Source of the DNA: Malus domestica
Lineage: Eukaryota; Streptophyta; Magnoliopsida; Rosales; Rosaceae
Direction: 5' to 3'
Assembly (NCBI RefSeq): GCF_042453785.1
Contig: NC_091664.1
Span: forward strand, 2,595,001 to 2,659,000
Length of the DNA: 64,000 nt
Part shown: piece after piece, positions 1-11,375 of the stretch
How the letters are laid out: every line of letters starts with the position of its first letter
How positions within the stretch are numbered: position 1 is the first letter of the stretch
Notes under the pieces: generated by a model
What the model saw: only the letters and a program-made list of their open reading frames with translations
The model's database searches: none
Told to the model about the DNA's origin: nothing
Position numbers and translations under genes: made by a program

Positions 1-445
1 CTCCATTGCTGTAAGTAAACTAAGGTCTAATAATAATTGCTTTTTAAAATGATATCTTTTATAAATCTAACAAAAAAAATTCTTTAGGGTTGTTTTGGGA
101 ATATTGGTGGGTGAGGAAAGAGTTTATGTGTTTTTTCACTTTTTTTATGGAGGGTGGGAATATAAGATGGATAGAAAAATAAGATAATGGGGTGAATATA
201 ACACTACTAAAAAAACTAAAACAAAACCCAACCAACCCTTCTCCATTCGAGATTTTTTAATGTGGGGAAGAGCCGGTACACCAATTGTAATAATACAATT
301 GGTTAGATACGAATAAAATTTCTCAGGTATCCGTCACATATGCTGACCTAGAGTTCCCCACTAATAAGCATTTGACACCTTTCCTACTTCTTAACTGACA
401 CTAAAATACCCATTTTACCCTGATATTCATTTCACAAAATAATTA
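1..445. other. AT-rich sequence, no gene seen
   Basis: I see no convincing coding exon, repeat unit or RNA gene here. The stretch ends where the simple-sequence tail of a LINE fragment begins. Confidence 0.5.
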
Positions 446-1078
446 AATACAACAACAACAACAACAACAAAGCCTTTTCCCACTAAGTGGGGTCGGCTAT
501 ATGAATCCTAGAACGCCATTGCGCTCGGTTTTGTGTCATGTCCTCCGTTAGATCCAAGTACTCTAAGCCTTTTCTTAGAGTCTCTTCCAAAGTTTTCCTA
601 GGTCTTCCTCTACCCCTTCGGCCCTGAACCTCTGTCCCGTAGTCACATCTTCGAACCGGAGCGTCAGTCGGCCTTCTTTGCACATGTCCAAATCACCGGA
701 ACCGATTTTCTCTCATTATTCCTTCAATTTCGGCTACTCCTACTTTACCTCGGATATCCTCATTCTCAATCTTATCCTTTCTCGTGTGCCCACACATCCC
801 ACGAAGCATCCTCATCTCTGCTACACCCATTTTGTGTACGTGTTAATGTTTCACCGCCCAACATTCTGTGCCATACAACATCGCTGGCCTTATTGTCGTC
901 TTATAAAATTTTCCCTTGAGCTTCAGTGGCCTACGACAGTCACACAACATGCTGGATGCACTCTTACACTTCATCCATCCAGCTCGTATTCTATGGTTGA
1001 GATCTCCATCTAATTCTCCGTTCTCTTGTAAGATAGATCCTAGGTAGCGAAAACGGTCGCTTTTTGTGATCTTCGCTA
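446..1078 (-). mobile_element. 5'-truncated RTE-type LINE, 3' end only
   Basis: On the minus strand this matches the C-terminal coding part and 3' end of the full LINE at 5325-8800, with scattered substitutions. The shared C-terminal peptide includes [17 protein letters not shown]. The copy loses homology near 1062-1078, just inside the region after the reverse transcriptase, as expected of 5' truncation in target-primed reverse transcription. Its 3' end carries an (AAC)n run at about 449-471, which is (TTG)n in element orientation. A short microsatellite tail instead of poly-A is typical of RTE-clade LINEs. Not functional. Confidence 0.8.
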
Positions 1079-2490
1079 AATTGCTCCGGTCATTAGTGTG
1101 GATAAGTATATAAATGGATAGAGATAGGAAAGCAAACACAAGATGTACGTGGTTCACCCAGATTGGCTACGTCCACGGAATAGAAGAGTTCTCATTAATT
1201 GTGAAGGGTTTACACAAGTACATAGGTTCAAGCTCTCCTTTAGTGAGTACAAGTGAATGATTTAGTACAAATGACATTAGAGTACAAATGACATTAGGAA
1301 ATATTGTGGGAGAATGATCTCGTAATCACGAAACTTCTAAGTATCGGAGTGTGGTATCATCTTGACTTGCCTTATCTGTCTCATAGGTAGATGTGGCAGC
1401 TTCTCTGGAAGTACTCTTCCTCCATCCAGGGGTGGTATCTTTAACTGGTGGAGATGCACAAGGTAATGTATCAATTTCACTTGAAGCTTACTTGTAGTTT
1501 CAGGCTTAGTCAAGCGCGATACAAACCATGTAGTAGGAGTCCCCCAAGTCGCCGAGCTAGGGGATTTGCTGAAAGAGGTGACAGACAAGGTAAGCAATCA
1601 GAGCTCCGGCTGATTGTTCACCTTCTCCCCATCTTGCAGCAGCATGAAGGATAAAGAGAAGAAAAATGAGAAGAGATGATATGGGATACTTTTGCTTTTG
1701 AAGAAGTAACTTTCCACAGGCTTATTCTTGAACTGAGCTGGAGGGTTTTCTGGTTTCCTCCAGAGTATAAGGCCGACTGAAGAATTTGAGGGTCAAAACA
1801 AGTCCATCAAATCTAGAGTACGTTCGACCCTGCTGATATGCGATACTTTTGCTTTTGACAGAGTAATGGATGGATCGGCACGTGTGCTGTTACGCTTGTC
1901 TCCACATGCTTCCTTGTATCCTTCGCACTTGCCCTATCTGTTCCTCAAGCAGATGCGGTATCTTCCCTGGCAACATAAGATGTTGAAGATGAGTACTCGA
2001 GAGCAATGCCAGGTAAGTAATCAGGTAAGGGGTTCCAGGCTGTCAGTTCCTGGCTGGGAGCTTGATTTCAAGTGCTGACTGATTGCTCTCTTTCTCCTTG
2101 TCTTGCAGGTAAAAACAAGGCCAAAGGAAAAGACAGGGAAAAAGCATGATATGGGATACTCTTGCTTTTAACCCTGATGATATGAGATATTCTTGCTCTA
2201 GTATAGCTTGTTTGCAGAGGTATTATCGGGGGGAAAGAAAGCTGAATATTTCGAAAGGCTTCGTTGGGAGTGCCCTCTCAGATATGAGGAAGGGTTGAGC
2301 ATTTTTGCAGGTCTGCCTGTCCGTTGGGGATGGAGGTCGACATATATAGGAGTCTCCCTAACAACAAGTAGTAATGCTATTCCTTTACCCTGCTTGGTCA
2401 TAGCACGGTAGTGGGAGCTGCCAGCTTCACATGTTTTAACTCTGTCAGAGCACTTTGAAAAAGTGGTATGTGGTATCTGGCTCTCGAGAT
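1079..2490. other. Repeat-derived noncoding tract
   Basis: No gene is supported. About 1136-1182, read on the minus strand, carries an LTR-like motif (GGACGTAGCC followed by GGTGAACCACG). The same motif occurs at 27662-27695 inside a TG...CA LTR, so this is probably a remnant of a related LTR element. An 18-base direct duplication (GTACAAATGACATTAG) lies at about 1266-1299. A phrase like GATATGGGATACTTTTGCTTTT recurs near 1677, 1836 and 2149. The region looks like the 5' part of a non-autonomous repeat that leads into the ORF at 4394. Confidence 0.45.
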
Positions 2491-2496
2491 TCGGAG

Positions 2497-4255
2497 AACG
2501 ATGCTTCTTCGATTTTTGAGAAAGCAATCATGGTGGGGGTCTGGCTCTCAAGATTCGGGGAGCAGTGTCTCTTCGATTTTTGAGAAAGTAATCATGTTGG
2601 GAGTCTGGCTCTCGAGATTCGGAAGGCGGCGCCTCTTCGATTTTGGAGTAAGCAATCTTGTTGGGAGTGTTTTCTCGGATGTGAGTAAAGGTTGGGCATG
2701 TTTGCTAGTCTACCTTGCCACGAAGCACGGAGGTTGACACACAGGGACTTTCCAATTATCCAACAGTGGTACTGTTCCTTTACCCTTGTGGGTAATAATA
2801 TGGTAGCTAGACCTTCAAAATTTATGTGTCTAAACTTTGTTAGTGCTGTTTCTTTGCTATTCTTTTACCTTTCTTGGTCAGAGCGATGTAGTGGGAGCTG
2901 CAAGCTTCACGTGCTCAACTTTGGCAGAGACTTTGACAAAGTTATCTGTGGTACCCATAAGCTATTGTTGCGTGTGGGAAGTGGGTGATTGAACAGTAAG
3001 ATTCATGTGTTTTCTACTTCACCAGAAGTCTTCGACAGAATGCCCATAATTTCCGCAAAGCTGAGTGTGCGTGTGACAGGTGCTGACAAGGCTAGAAAAG
3101 AAGGTGCCTCTTCGATTTCTGAGATCGGCCCTCGTGGTCTCTGAGTAGCCCAGCTTTTGAGAAAGCGAGCGCCTCTTCGATTGATTCGGAGAACGATGCC
3201 TCTTCGATTTTTGAGAAAGCAATCATGCTGGGGGTCTGGCTCTCGAGATTCGGGGAGCAGTGTCTCTTCGATTTTTGAGAAAGTAATCATGTTGGGAGTC
3301 TGGCTCTCGAGATTCGGAGGGCGGTGCCTCTTCGATTTTGGAGCAAGCAATCTTGTTGGGAGTGTTTTCTCGAATGTGAGTAAAGGTTGGGCATGTTTGC
3401 TAGTCTACATTGCCACGAAGCACAGAGGTTGACACACAGGGACTTTCCAATTATCCAGCAATGGTACTGTTCCTTTACCCTCTCTTCGATTTTTGAGAAA
3501 GTAGTCATGTTGGGAGTCTGGCTCTCGAGATTCGGATGACGGTGCCTCTTCGATTTTGGAGCAAGCAATCTTATTGGGAGTGTTTTCTCGAATGTGAGTA
3601 AAGGTTGGGCATGTTTGCTAGTCTACCTTGCCACGAGGCACAGAGGTTGACACACAGGGACTTTCCAATTATCCAACAGTGGTACTGTTCCTTTACCCTT
3701 GTGGGTAATAATATGGTAGCTAGACCTTCAAAATTTATGGGTCTAAACTTGGTTAGTGCTGTTTCTTTGCTATTCTTTTACCCTTCTTGGTCAGAGCGAT
3801 GTAGTGGGAGCTGCAAGCTTCACGTGCTCAACTTTGGCAGAGAACTTTGGCAAAGTTATCTGTGGTACCCATGAGCTATTGCTGCGTGTGGGAAGTGGGT
3901 GATTGGATAGTAAGATTCATGTGTTTTCTACTTCCCCAGAAGTCTTCGACAGAATACCCATAATTTCCGCAAAGCTGAGTGTGCGTGTGACAGGTGCTGA
4001 CAAGGCTGGAAAAGTAGGTGCCTCTTCGATTTTTGAGATCGGCCCTCGTGGTCTCTGAGGAGCCCAGCTTTTGAGGAAGCGAGCGCCTCTTCGATTTCTG
4101 AGATCGGCTTTCGTGGTCTTTGAGCAGCCCAACTTTTGAGAAAGCAAACACCTCTTCGATTTATGAGATCAACCCTCGTGGTCTCTAAGCAGCCCAGCTT
4201 TTGAGAAAGCAAACGCCTCTTCGATTTCTGAGCAGGCGCCTCTTCGATGTCTGAA
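2497..4255 (+). repeat. Tandem duplication plus CTCTTCGATT motif array
   Basis: There are three copies of one long unit: 2497-3187 (most complete), 3189-3480 (cut short after CCTTTACCC) and 3481 to about 4100. Within and after them the short phrase CTCTTCGATT recurs about 15 times, usually followed by TTTGAGAAAGC or TCTGAGATCGG. The last copies (4080-4250) are spaced by about 65 bases. No coding sense is evident. The array sits directly upstream of a TATA-like TTTATAGGGG (4273-4282) and the ORF at 4394, so it may be the leader or promoter of a repeat element. Confidence 0.75.
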
Positions 4256-4393
4256 GCTCCGTCGAGTGCAGCATTTTATAGGGGCTGGCATTAAGTTCCA
4301 AAGCACACTTGAATCTCCACCAGTAGAAGCTCCATTCTTGCACTTCTAAGATCTTGATTTGTCCGACCTCTTCTCTCTTCAATACCTTTGAAA

Positions 4394-5068
4394 ATGTCTG
4401 GCCCCTCCGACCGTCGTTTTGACTTGAACCTTGTTGAAGAGGCAGCCCCGCCTTCTCCAGACAACATATGGCGCCCATCCTTCGTCTCCCCTACTGGTCC
4501 TCTTACCGTTGGGGATTCCGTGATGAAGAATGATATGACCGCTGCGGTGGTGGCCAGGAACCTTCTCACTCCCAAAGATAACAGACTACTTTCCAAACGG
4601 TCTGATGAGTTAGCTGTTAAGGATTCACTGGCTCTCAGTGTTCAGTGTGCAGGTTCTGTGTCTAATATGGCCCAACGCCTATTTGCTCGAACCCGCCAAG
4701 TTGAATCATTGGCGGCCGAAGTGATGAGTCTCAAACAGGAGATTAGAGGGCTCAAGCATGAGAATAAACAGTTGCACCGGCTCGCACATGACTATGCTAC
4801 AAACATGAAGAGGAAGCTTGACCAGATGAAGGAAACTGATGGTCAGGTTTTACTTGATCATCAGAGATTTGTGGGTTTGTTTCAAAGGCATTTATTGCCT
4901 TCGTCTTCTGGGGCTGTACCGCGTAATGAAGCTCCAAATGATCAACCTCTGATGCCTCCTCCTTCTAGGGTTCTGTCCAGTACTGAGGCTCCGAATGATC
5001 CCCCTCCGATGCCTTCTCTTTCTGGGGCTCTACCGACTGCTGAGACTTCTCCTAAGCAACCTTTGTGA
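4394..5068 (+). CDS. Coiled-coil protein of a non-autonomous repeat (224 aa)
   Basis: The ORF is intact. The first in-frame ATG is at 4394 (AAAATGTCTG context); two upstream codons are open but lack ATG. Residues about 98-148 (in 224-aa numbering) form a strong coiled coil rich in Leu/Glu/Lys heptads (SLKQEIRGLKHENKQLHRL). The C-terminal third is Pro-rich with a repeated 21-residue theme (EAPNDQPLMPPPSR, then EAPNDPPPMPSLSG). There is no catalytic motif, signal peptide or membrane span. It lies between a motif array and a 3' tract that the LINE abuts. I judge it a protein carried by a dispersed non-autonomous (LARD-like) element, because the surroundings are repeats and there are no introns. 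A gag-like or structural role is only a guess. It could also be a captured host gene. Confidence 0.55.
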   Translation: MSGPSDRRFDLNLVEEAAPPSPDNIWRPSFVSPTGPLTVGDSVMKNDMTAAVVARNLLTPKDNRLLSKRSDELAVKDSLALSVQCAGSVSNMAQRLFARTRQVESLAAEVMSLKQEIRGLKHENKQLHRLAHDYATNMKRKLDQMKETDGQVLLDHQRFVGLFQRHLLPSSSGAVPRNEAPNDQPLMPPPSRVLSSTEAPNDPPPMPSLSGALPTAETSPKQPL

Positions 5069-5324
5069 AGGCTCCATCTTGTTTGTTTATTTTGACTCAT
5101 GTATATGTACATATTTGTAGCTTATCGGGGATATCAATAAATAAGTTTTCCTTCATTTCAACGTATTGTGTTAAATACACCAAAGCCTTCTTCGCTAAGT
5201 TCTTTGAATTTTCTTTTGTTGAAGCTTGTATGTTGAAGCTTTCTGAGTGGAGCATGTAGGTTGGGGTAGTGTTCCCTTAATTTTTCGAGTGAGGAAAACT
5301 TCTCGGTTGGAGACTTGGAAAATC

Positions 5325-8300
5325 CAAGTCACTGAGTGGGATCGGCTATATGAATCTTAGAACGCCATTGTGCTCGGTCCTGTGTCATGTCCTTCGTTAG
5401 ATCCAAGTACTCTAAGTCTTTTCTTAGAGTCTCTTCCAAAGTTTTCCTAGGTCTTCCTCTACCCCTTCGGCCCTGAACCTCTGTCCCATAGTCGCATCTT
5501 CTAATCGGAGCGTCAGTAGGCCTTCTTTGCACATGTCCAAACCACCGTAACCGATTTTCTCTCATCTTTCCTTCAATTTCGGCTACTCCTACTTTACCCC
5601 GGATATCCTCATTCCTAATCTTATCCTTTCTCGTGTGCCCACACATCCAACGAAGCATCCTCATCTCCGCTACACCCATTTTGTGTACGTGTTGATGCTT
5701 CACCGCCCAACATTCTGTGCCATACAACATCGCCGGCCTTATTGCCGTCCTATAAAATTTTCCCTTGAGCTTCAGTGGCATACGGCGGTCACACAACACG
5801 CCAGATGCACTCTTCCACTTCATCCATCCAGCTTGTATTCTATGGTTGAGATCTCCATCTAATTCTCCGTTCTTTTGCAAGATAGATCCTAGGTAACGAA
5901 AACGGTCGCTCTTTGGTATTTCTTGATCTCCGATCCTCACCCCTAACTCGTTTTGGCCTCCATCTGCACTGAACTTGCACTCCATATATTCTGTCTTTGA
6001 TCGGCTTAGGCGAAGACCTTTAGATTCCAACACTTCTCTCCAAAGGTTAAGCTTTGCATTTACCCCTTCCTGAGTTTCATCTATCAACACTATATCGTCT
6101 GCGAAAAGCATACACCAAGGAATATCATCTTGAATATGTCCTGTTAACTCATCGATTACCAACGCAAAAAGGTAAGGACTTAAGGATGAGCCTTGATGTA
6201 ATCCTACAGTTATGGGAAAGCTTTCGGTTTGTCCTTCATGAGTTCTTACGGCAGTCTTTGCTCCTTCATACATATCCTTTATAGCTTGGATATATGCTAC
6301 TCGTACTCCTTTCTTCTCTAAGATCCTCCAAAGAATGTCTCTTGGGACCCTATCATACGCTTTTTCCAAATCTATAAAGACCATGTGTAAATCATTTTTC
6401 CCATCTCTATATCTTTCCATCAATCTTCGTAAGAGATAGATTGCCTCCATGGTTGAGCGCCCTGACATGAACCCGAATTGGTTGTCCGAAACCCGTGTCT
6501 CTTGCCTCAATCTATGCTCAATGACTCTCTCCCAAAGCTTCATTGTATGACTCATTAACTTAATACCCCTATAGTTCATGCAATTTTGTACGTCGCCCTT
6601 ATTCTTGTAGATAGGCACCAAAGTGCTCGTTCGCCACTCATTTGGCATCTTCTTCGTTTTCAAAATCCTATTGAAAAGGTCAGTGAGCCATGTTATACCT
6701 GTCTCTCCCAAAACTTTCCACACTTCGATTTGTATATCGTCTGGGCCTATTGCTTTTCTATGCTTCATCTTCTTCAAAGCTACAACCACTTCTTCCTTCC
6801 GGATTCGACGATAAAAAGAGTAGTTTCTACACTCTTCTGAGTTACTCAACTCCCCTAAAGAAGCACTCCTTTCATGTCCTTCATTGAAAAGATTATGAAA
6901 ATAACCTCTCCATCTGTCTTTAACAGCGTTCTCTGTAGCAAGAACCTTTCCATCCTCATCCTTGATGCACCTCACTTGGTTTAGGTCCCTTGTCTTCTTT
7001 TCCCTTGCTCTAGCTAGTTTATAGATATCCAACTCTCCTTCTTTGGTATCTAGTCGTTTATACATATCGTCGTAAGCCGCTAACTTAGCTTCTCTGACCG
7101 CTTTCTTCGCCTCTTGCTTCGCTTTTCTATACCTTTCACCATTTTCATCGGTCCTCTCCTTGTATAAGGCTTTACAACATTCCTTCTTAGCCTTCACCTT
7201 TGTTTGTACCTCCTCATTCCACCACCAAGATTCCTTTTGGTGTGGGGCAAAGCCCTTGGACTCTCCTAATACCTCTTTTGCTACTTTTCGGATACAACTA
7301 GCCATGGAATCCCACATTTGGCTAGCTTCCCCCTCTCTATCCCACACACATTGGGTGATTACCTTCTCTTTGAAAATGGCTTGTTTTTCTTCTTTTAGAT
7401 TCCACCATCTAGTCCTTGGGCACTTCCAAGTCTTGTTCTTTTGTCTCCCTCTTTTGATATGTACATCCATCACCAACAAGTGATGTTGATTAGCCACGCT
7501 CTCTCCTGGTATAACTTTGCAATCCTTACAAGTTATACGATCCCCTTTCCTCATTAGAAGAAAATCTATTTGTGTTTTTGACGACCCACTCTTGTAGGTG
7601 ATCACATGTTCTTCTCTCTTCTTAAAGAAGGTGTTGGCTAAGAAGAGATCATATGCCATTGCAAAATCCAAGATAGCTTCCCCATCCTCGTTTCTCTCCC
7701 CAAAACCATGGCCACCATGAAAACCTCCATAGTTGCCTGTCTCCCTGCCCACGTATCCATTTAGATCTCCTCCTATAAATAACTTCTCCGTCTGAGCAAT
7801 TCCTTGCACCAAGTCTCCAAGGTCTTCCCAAAATTTCTCATTCGAACTCGTATCCAACCCTACTTGAGGTGCGTACGCACTAATCACATTGATAAGTTCT
7901 TGTCCTATTACAATCTTGATTGCCATGATTCTATCTCCTACCCTCTTGACATCTACAACATCTTGTGTCAAGGTCTTGTCCACAATGATGCCAACACCGT
8001 TTCTCGTTCTATTTGTGCCCGAATACCAAAGTTTAAACCCTGAGTTTTCTAGATCCTTTGCCTTACTACCAACCCACTTAGTTTCTTGTAGGCACATAAT
8101 ATTTATCCTTCTCCTCACCATAACTTCCACTACTTCCATAGATTTTCCCGTTAAGGTTCCTATATTCCACGTTCCTAAACGCATTTTGCTCTCTTGAACT
8201 CTACCCTTCTGTCCTAGCTTCTTCACCCTCCCCCGTCTAATAGGATCAAAGTACTTCTTTTGTGTGTCCCGTGTAAAGTTGATAGGAGCATATGCTCCCA

Positions 8301-8800
8301 AACAACTTTGAGTGGAGTCGTTCGAAAAGAAGTTTCTACGGCCCCCTTGCTCATTTAACACTGCATCCGGGTGCCGATGGAGATACAGCGACCCTTGCTC
8401 ACTTATCACTGTGCTCGGGCCACACAGCGCGCCACTTACGGGTGACGCCCTAGCTTTAGCGCGATTTTGTTCTGGATTCTTCACCTCTTTCCCTATCGCT
8501 TTCTTTCTCTCTCTCTTCCCCTTTTTATTTATTCTCTTTCCTGCTCCAGAGTAAGAACAAAAAGGATGTCGGTGAAATCCGGCTGATAGATCGAGATTGA
8601 CGACAGCAGATCTGAGTTGGATTCGCTGCCGACAACCTCTGGGTTCCATGTAGATGTAAGAGTGGGAGAGAGAGGGGAAGGAAAGAAAGAGAAAGAGAAA
8701 GTCGAACAGTACCGAACTCCACACAACTGAGATATCGCTTCCCTCTTCTTCTTCTTCCCCGTGCATCTTCTTCTGTTTTTGGCAAGTGAAAGTTGTGTTT
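5325..8800 (-). mobile_element. Near full-length RTE-clade LINE
   Basis: This is a minus-strand non-LTR retrotransposon whose single ORF is open throughout. The 5' end is set loosely at about 8800, where the pyrimidine/purine-rich leader stops. The 3' end stops inside a palindromic CACT(G/A)AGTGGG, about 13 bases short of the (TTG)n tail seen in the copy at 446-1078. The tail is therefore missing and no target-site duplication could be identified. The next base tract (5070-5324) is the 3' region of the coiled-coil repeat element, so the LINE sits in or against that element. Confidence 0.8.
5329..8766 (-). CDS. LINE endonuclease / reverse transcriptase (1145 aa)
   Basis: A single uninterrupted ORF. 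Residues about 195-440 are an APE-type endonuclease: the [11 protein letters not shown] start, the QETKWVG glutamate (229), GGDLNGYVG (332-340), TQIDFLL and the closing QHHLLVMDV histidines. Residues about 650-960 are reverse transcriptase: [47 protein letters not shown] and the catalytic LFADDIVLI (FADD at 888-891). The C-terminus is basic (RRGRGRPRK). There is no RNase H and no upstream gag ORF, which fits the RTE clade. Residues 1-194 are low-complexity and may be untranslated leader; MRLGTWN (195) is a plausible alternative start. No frameshift or stop is present and every catalytic residue I looked for is kept, so the copy may be recent. Such proteins are often misannotated as craniofacial development protein 2-like. 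Confidence 0.85.
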   Translation of the reverse strand: MHGEEEEEGSDISVVWSSVLFDFLFLFLSFPSLSHSYIYMEPRGCRQRIQLRSAVVNLDLSAGFHRHPFCSYSGAGKRINKKGKRERKKAIGKEVKNPEQNRAKARASPVSGALCGPSTVISEQGSLYLHRHPDAVLNEQGGRRNFFSNDSTQSCLGAYAPINFTRDTQKKYFDPIRRGRVKKLGQKGRVQESKMRLGTWNIGTLTGKSMEVVEVMVRRRINIMCLQETKWVGSKAKDLENSGFKLWYSGTNRTRNGVGIIVDKTLTQDVVDVKRVGDRIMAIKIVIGQELINVISAYAPQVGLDTSSNEKFWEDLGDLVQGIAQTEKLFIGGDLNGYVGRETGNYGGFHGGHGFGERNEDGEAILDFAMAYDLFLANTFFKKREEHVITYKSGSSKTQIDFLLMRKGDRITCKDCKVIPGESVANQHHLLVMDVHIKRGRQKNKTWKCPRTRWWNLKEEKQAIFKEKVITQCVWDREGEASQMWDSMASCIRKVAKEVLGESKGFAPHQKESWWWNEEVQTKVKAKKECCKALYKERTDENGERYRKAKQEAKKAVREAKLAAYDDMYKRLDTKEGELDIYKLARAREKKTRDLNQVRCIKDEDGKVLATENAVKDRWRGYFHNLFNEGHERSASLGELSNSEECRNYSFYRRIRKEEVVVALKKMKHRKAIGPDDIQIEVWKVLGETGITWLTDLFNRILKTKKMPNEWRTSTLVPIYKNKGDVQNCMNYRGIKLMSHTMKLWERVIEHRLRQETRVSDNQFGFMSGRSTMEAIYLLRRLMERYRDGKNDLHMVFIDLEKAYDRVPRDILWRILEKKGVRVAYIQAIKDMYEGAKTAVRTHEGQTESFPITVGLHQGSSLSPYLFALVIDELTGHIQDDIPWCMLFADDIVLIDETQEGVNAKLNLWREVLESKGLRLSRSKTEYMECKFSADGGQNELGVRIGDQEIPKSDRFRYLGSILQKNGELDGDLNHRIQAGWMKWKSASGVLCDRRMPLKLKGKFYRTAIRPAMLYGTECWAVKHQHVHKMGVAEMRMLRWMCGHTRKDKIRNEDIRGKVGVAEIEGKMRENRLRWFGHVQRRPTDAPIRRCDYGTEVQGRRGRGRPRKTLEETLRKDLEYLDLTKDMTQDRAQWRSKIHIADPTQ

Positions 8801-9164
8801 AGATAATTAGATAGCGATTCTGTTAGTTTTTCAAATTTAAGTACTTTTCCTTTTCCTACAACAATATAATTGCTTGGACTGAGTTGTTACGTGGATCATG
8901 AACTTACAGTTATCTGGCATGTCCGAAAATGTTAGTTTTATACATTCATGGATGAGTAACTCCATCAAAATTTTAGGTTATGCCGGATTGATTAGTACGT
9001 ATTTGACGTGGATTTTGGTGGGCTTTGTTTTTTTAATAGCAGGCTTGAAGATTGGAAGGTGTCAGATCCTAACAAGTACTTTTTCTCCGACTTCGTTGGA
9101 ACGAGTAGACAGACGTAAGTAGTATGTACTAGAGTCTTGCTTCATATGCCACTTTGTGACACCA
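8801..9164. other. No gene seen
   Basis: A short open frame at 8898-9122 has hydrophobic stretches but no family signature, no paralogous support elsewhere in the window and no splice context. I do not call it. Confidence 0.4.
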
Positions 9165-10505
9165 TTGATTTTGAAAATTGATATCCGGATTTCACCCGGA
9201 GAATGTGAAACACCTTAAAATTAATTTAAATTTTTTTAATTTTATACCAATATCTTAACACAACTATTTCACCAAACAATATTTCTTGTAACAAAGTCAA
9301 ATAGTTGGAGATCATATCATTTTCTTCCTATTCTTCCTTGTTTCGTAATGAACAATATATCAAAATGTCACACAATCATTTTAACAAAAAAACAATCACA
9401 TAATTGTTGCTTATCTCCATACAATTCACATGTCTCACATACAATTCACATGTCTCAGTTCTCAAACTCATAATGTTACTATTCTTCTTCTTCTTTGTCA
9501 TGAAATGCCAAAAGCACTCGCATTTATCAATCAACACTTACATGAACAACATGCCAACAAAAAATTGACTTGAAAAAACCCGCTGTCATATGTGTTATTA
9601 TTTTGCTAATGTGACGTGCTCAAAATAAATGGTTAGATTGGCCCAATGTTACGTTTTTCATGTATTAATTGATAATGTTGGTGGCAGTGTCACTCTTCTT
9701 ATATATTCCAGATAAGCAAACAAAATCAACAAAAACCCAGAAAAGCAGCTCACAAATGTAATTATATGAATGCAAGAGAACTTGGCATCTTACTTGATAA
9801 TATCATACTCATGTCTCTGATCCTAATGAACTCTTTACGATACAAAAAAAATCACTCTTTTTCTTTATATACAACTCAGGCTAGGAAACACTAAAACACA
9901 ACCCCTCAATCCAACTGAATCAGATGTAAAACAAATTCGAATATAATTTTCTAAATTCAGAATTAAAAGAATCAATTTTTTGGAGCAGATGAAATTGCAG
10001 TCTCTAGGCGAAATTTCTAACCGTTAAATTGGATTAGACAAAACCATGATTTTTTTTTTCAAAAGCCCAATTATATTATATCACAAATTTGAAGCCGATT
10101 TTGACATGCAATAGGTCAATGAGGTAGGAATCGTTTCAAACTAACCTTGATGGCATGCGTCGGAGGAATCGTCCAATTACCGTCGGAAAGCTTGAATCCG
10201 AACAAAGCTCCAAGGTTATAGGGAGATGCTGATGTGAATCCAACATGCAAAGGTTGAAAGAGAGGAACTTCAATTTGAAAGATCTGGAGCAGAGTGGTTG
10301 CTTGGTGAGGAGAAGTCGCACCAAGTTAGCAGGGGTAAAACAGGACGATGACCAGGCAGGAAGAAATCGGGAGGAAAGAGAAGAGTGCGGGGCTTTTTTG
10401 TCCGTGTAAAAACGTAATAATGCAAACTTAGCAGGGGTAAAACAGGAAGAACACTGTGCTTATGAACAATGTTTCAGAGTATTTAGGGTTTTAGTGTAGA
10501 TGAAT
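9165..10505 (-). mobile_element. Helitron-like element (first copy)
   Basis: Bases 9165-9230 and 9440-10015 match 12957-13560 closely (shared landmarks GATATCCGGATTTCACCCGG and GCGACGTGCTCA or GTGACGTGCTCA), while their right halves differ. The right end at about 10490-10502, read on the minus strand, is TCTACACTAAAACCCTAAAT. That resembles plant Helitron 5' termini and the ends at 14452 and 17465. A hairpin (CCGG...CCGG) lies near the left end, but I find no clean CTRR terminus. The element interrupts block A exactly within VPE intron 8. Its differing internal part at 10136-10330 may be captured host sequence. Confidence 0.4.
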
Positions 10506-10738
10506 ATTTATCTCTGAGACAATTGATTTTGAAGTAAATCAACAACTTTTATCTCTGAGATAATTGATTTTGAGTTCTTTCCATGCAGATGAATATTTAT
10601 GACAAGTACTGTGGACATTTATCTGCATACGGAATGAAGTACACGCGAGCTATAGCCAACATATGCAATGCTGGGATTACCACAGAGAAAATGGTTGCAG
10701 CATCTGATCAAACTTGTGCCAACAAACCCAATGTCTAG
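10506..10738 (+). pseudogene. VPE fragment: intron 8 end and last exon
   Basis: Exon 9 of a vacuolar processing enzyme is at 10589-10738. It follows an intact acceptor (TTTCCATGCAG) and ends in TAG after NKPNV. It is 150 bases, exactly the length of exon 9 in both full genes at 20363 and 48086, and differs from them by only a few residues (IYDKYCGH rather than IYEKYCGH). Exons 1-8 are absent; sequence upstream of 10500 is a Helitron-like element. This is the block A remnant of the VPE gene, in inverted orientation relative to block B. It cannot encode a protease. Confidence 0.85.
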
Positions 10739-11375
10739 AGCTTCCCTTCTGATCAGACAAATGATCAGTACATGTATGTGTGATGCGAATAAGAAAAAAG
10801 AAATAATACAATTTTGGGAAATTGTCTTGAAAGGCAAATCATATGAAGCAAAATCTCCACTGAGAGAAAAGGATTAAACTAAAGGGAGGAAAAAAAAATT
10901 AGTTCCGTACGCCATCTTAGACCTAGTTTGATGCTTTTTAATTGTTGATCTGGACTTTTGACGTGAAGATTCATTCTTAGTTTCTCATAAGTTTTGGGAA
11001 ATGAGGACAGAATAAGTATTGGGAAGATGTTTGGTTGGGGCATAGTTTCCCTGGCTTTATTATCTGTCTAGTTTCCGAAATTCTTCCATTTGTAACATTG
11101 GGGAATCTTTCAGAGGAATGGCAAAATGGAAGTTCGGTTTAGGGCAAACCTGAAAGAACCTGAGGTAATTGAACATCCTCTGTTGAAGGTATATGCCTTC
11201 ATCTGTCCCATGCAGATTCTCAGAAATGGTCCCTGGACTCCGATGGGAGGTATTCGCGCATTGTCTCCTCATACGCGTGGATTTCCAGTCTCATATATTC
11301 ATCAAATATCTTATCTTAAATTCAACTAATCAAAATACAATACTAGTAACAAACTAATTTCAGAATCACAGACAA

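Noticed and set aside
678..1157. Open frames on both strands over the LINE fragment
   Set aside because: The plus-strand frame is antisense to the LINE coding region; the minus-strand frame at 843-1157 only extends the LINE tail into unrelated flanking DNA.
2198..4212. Many overlapping small ORFs with repeated Ser/Arg-rich peptides
   Set aside because: They follow the tandem DNA repeats on both strands, shift frame between units, and lack consistent starts.
8898..9122. 74-residue hydrophobic ORF
   Set aside because: No family signature, no paralogous copy, no promoter or splice context; expected by chance.
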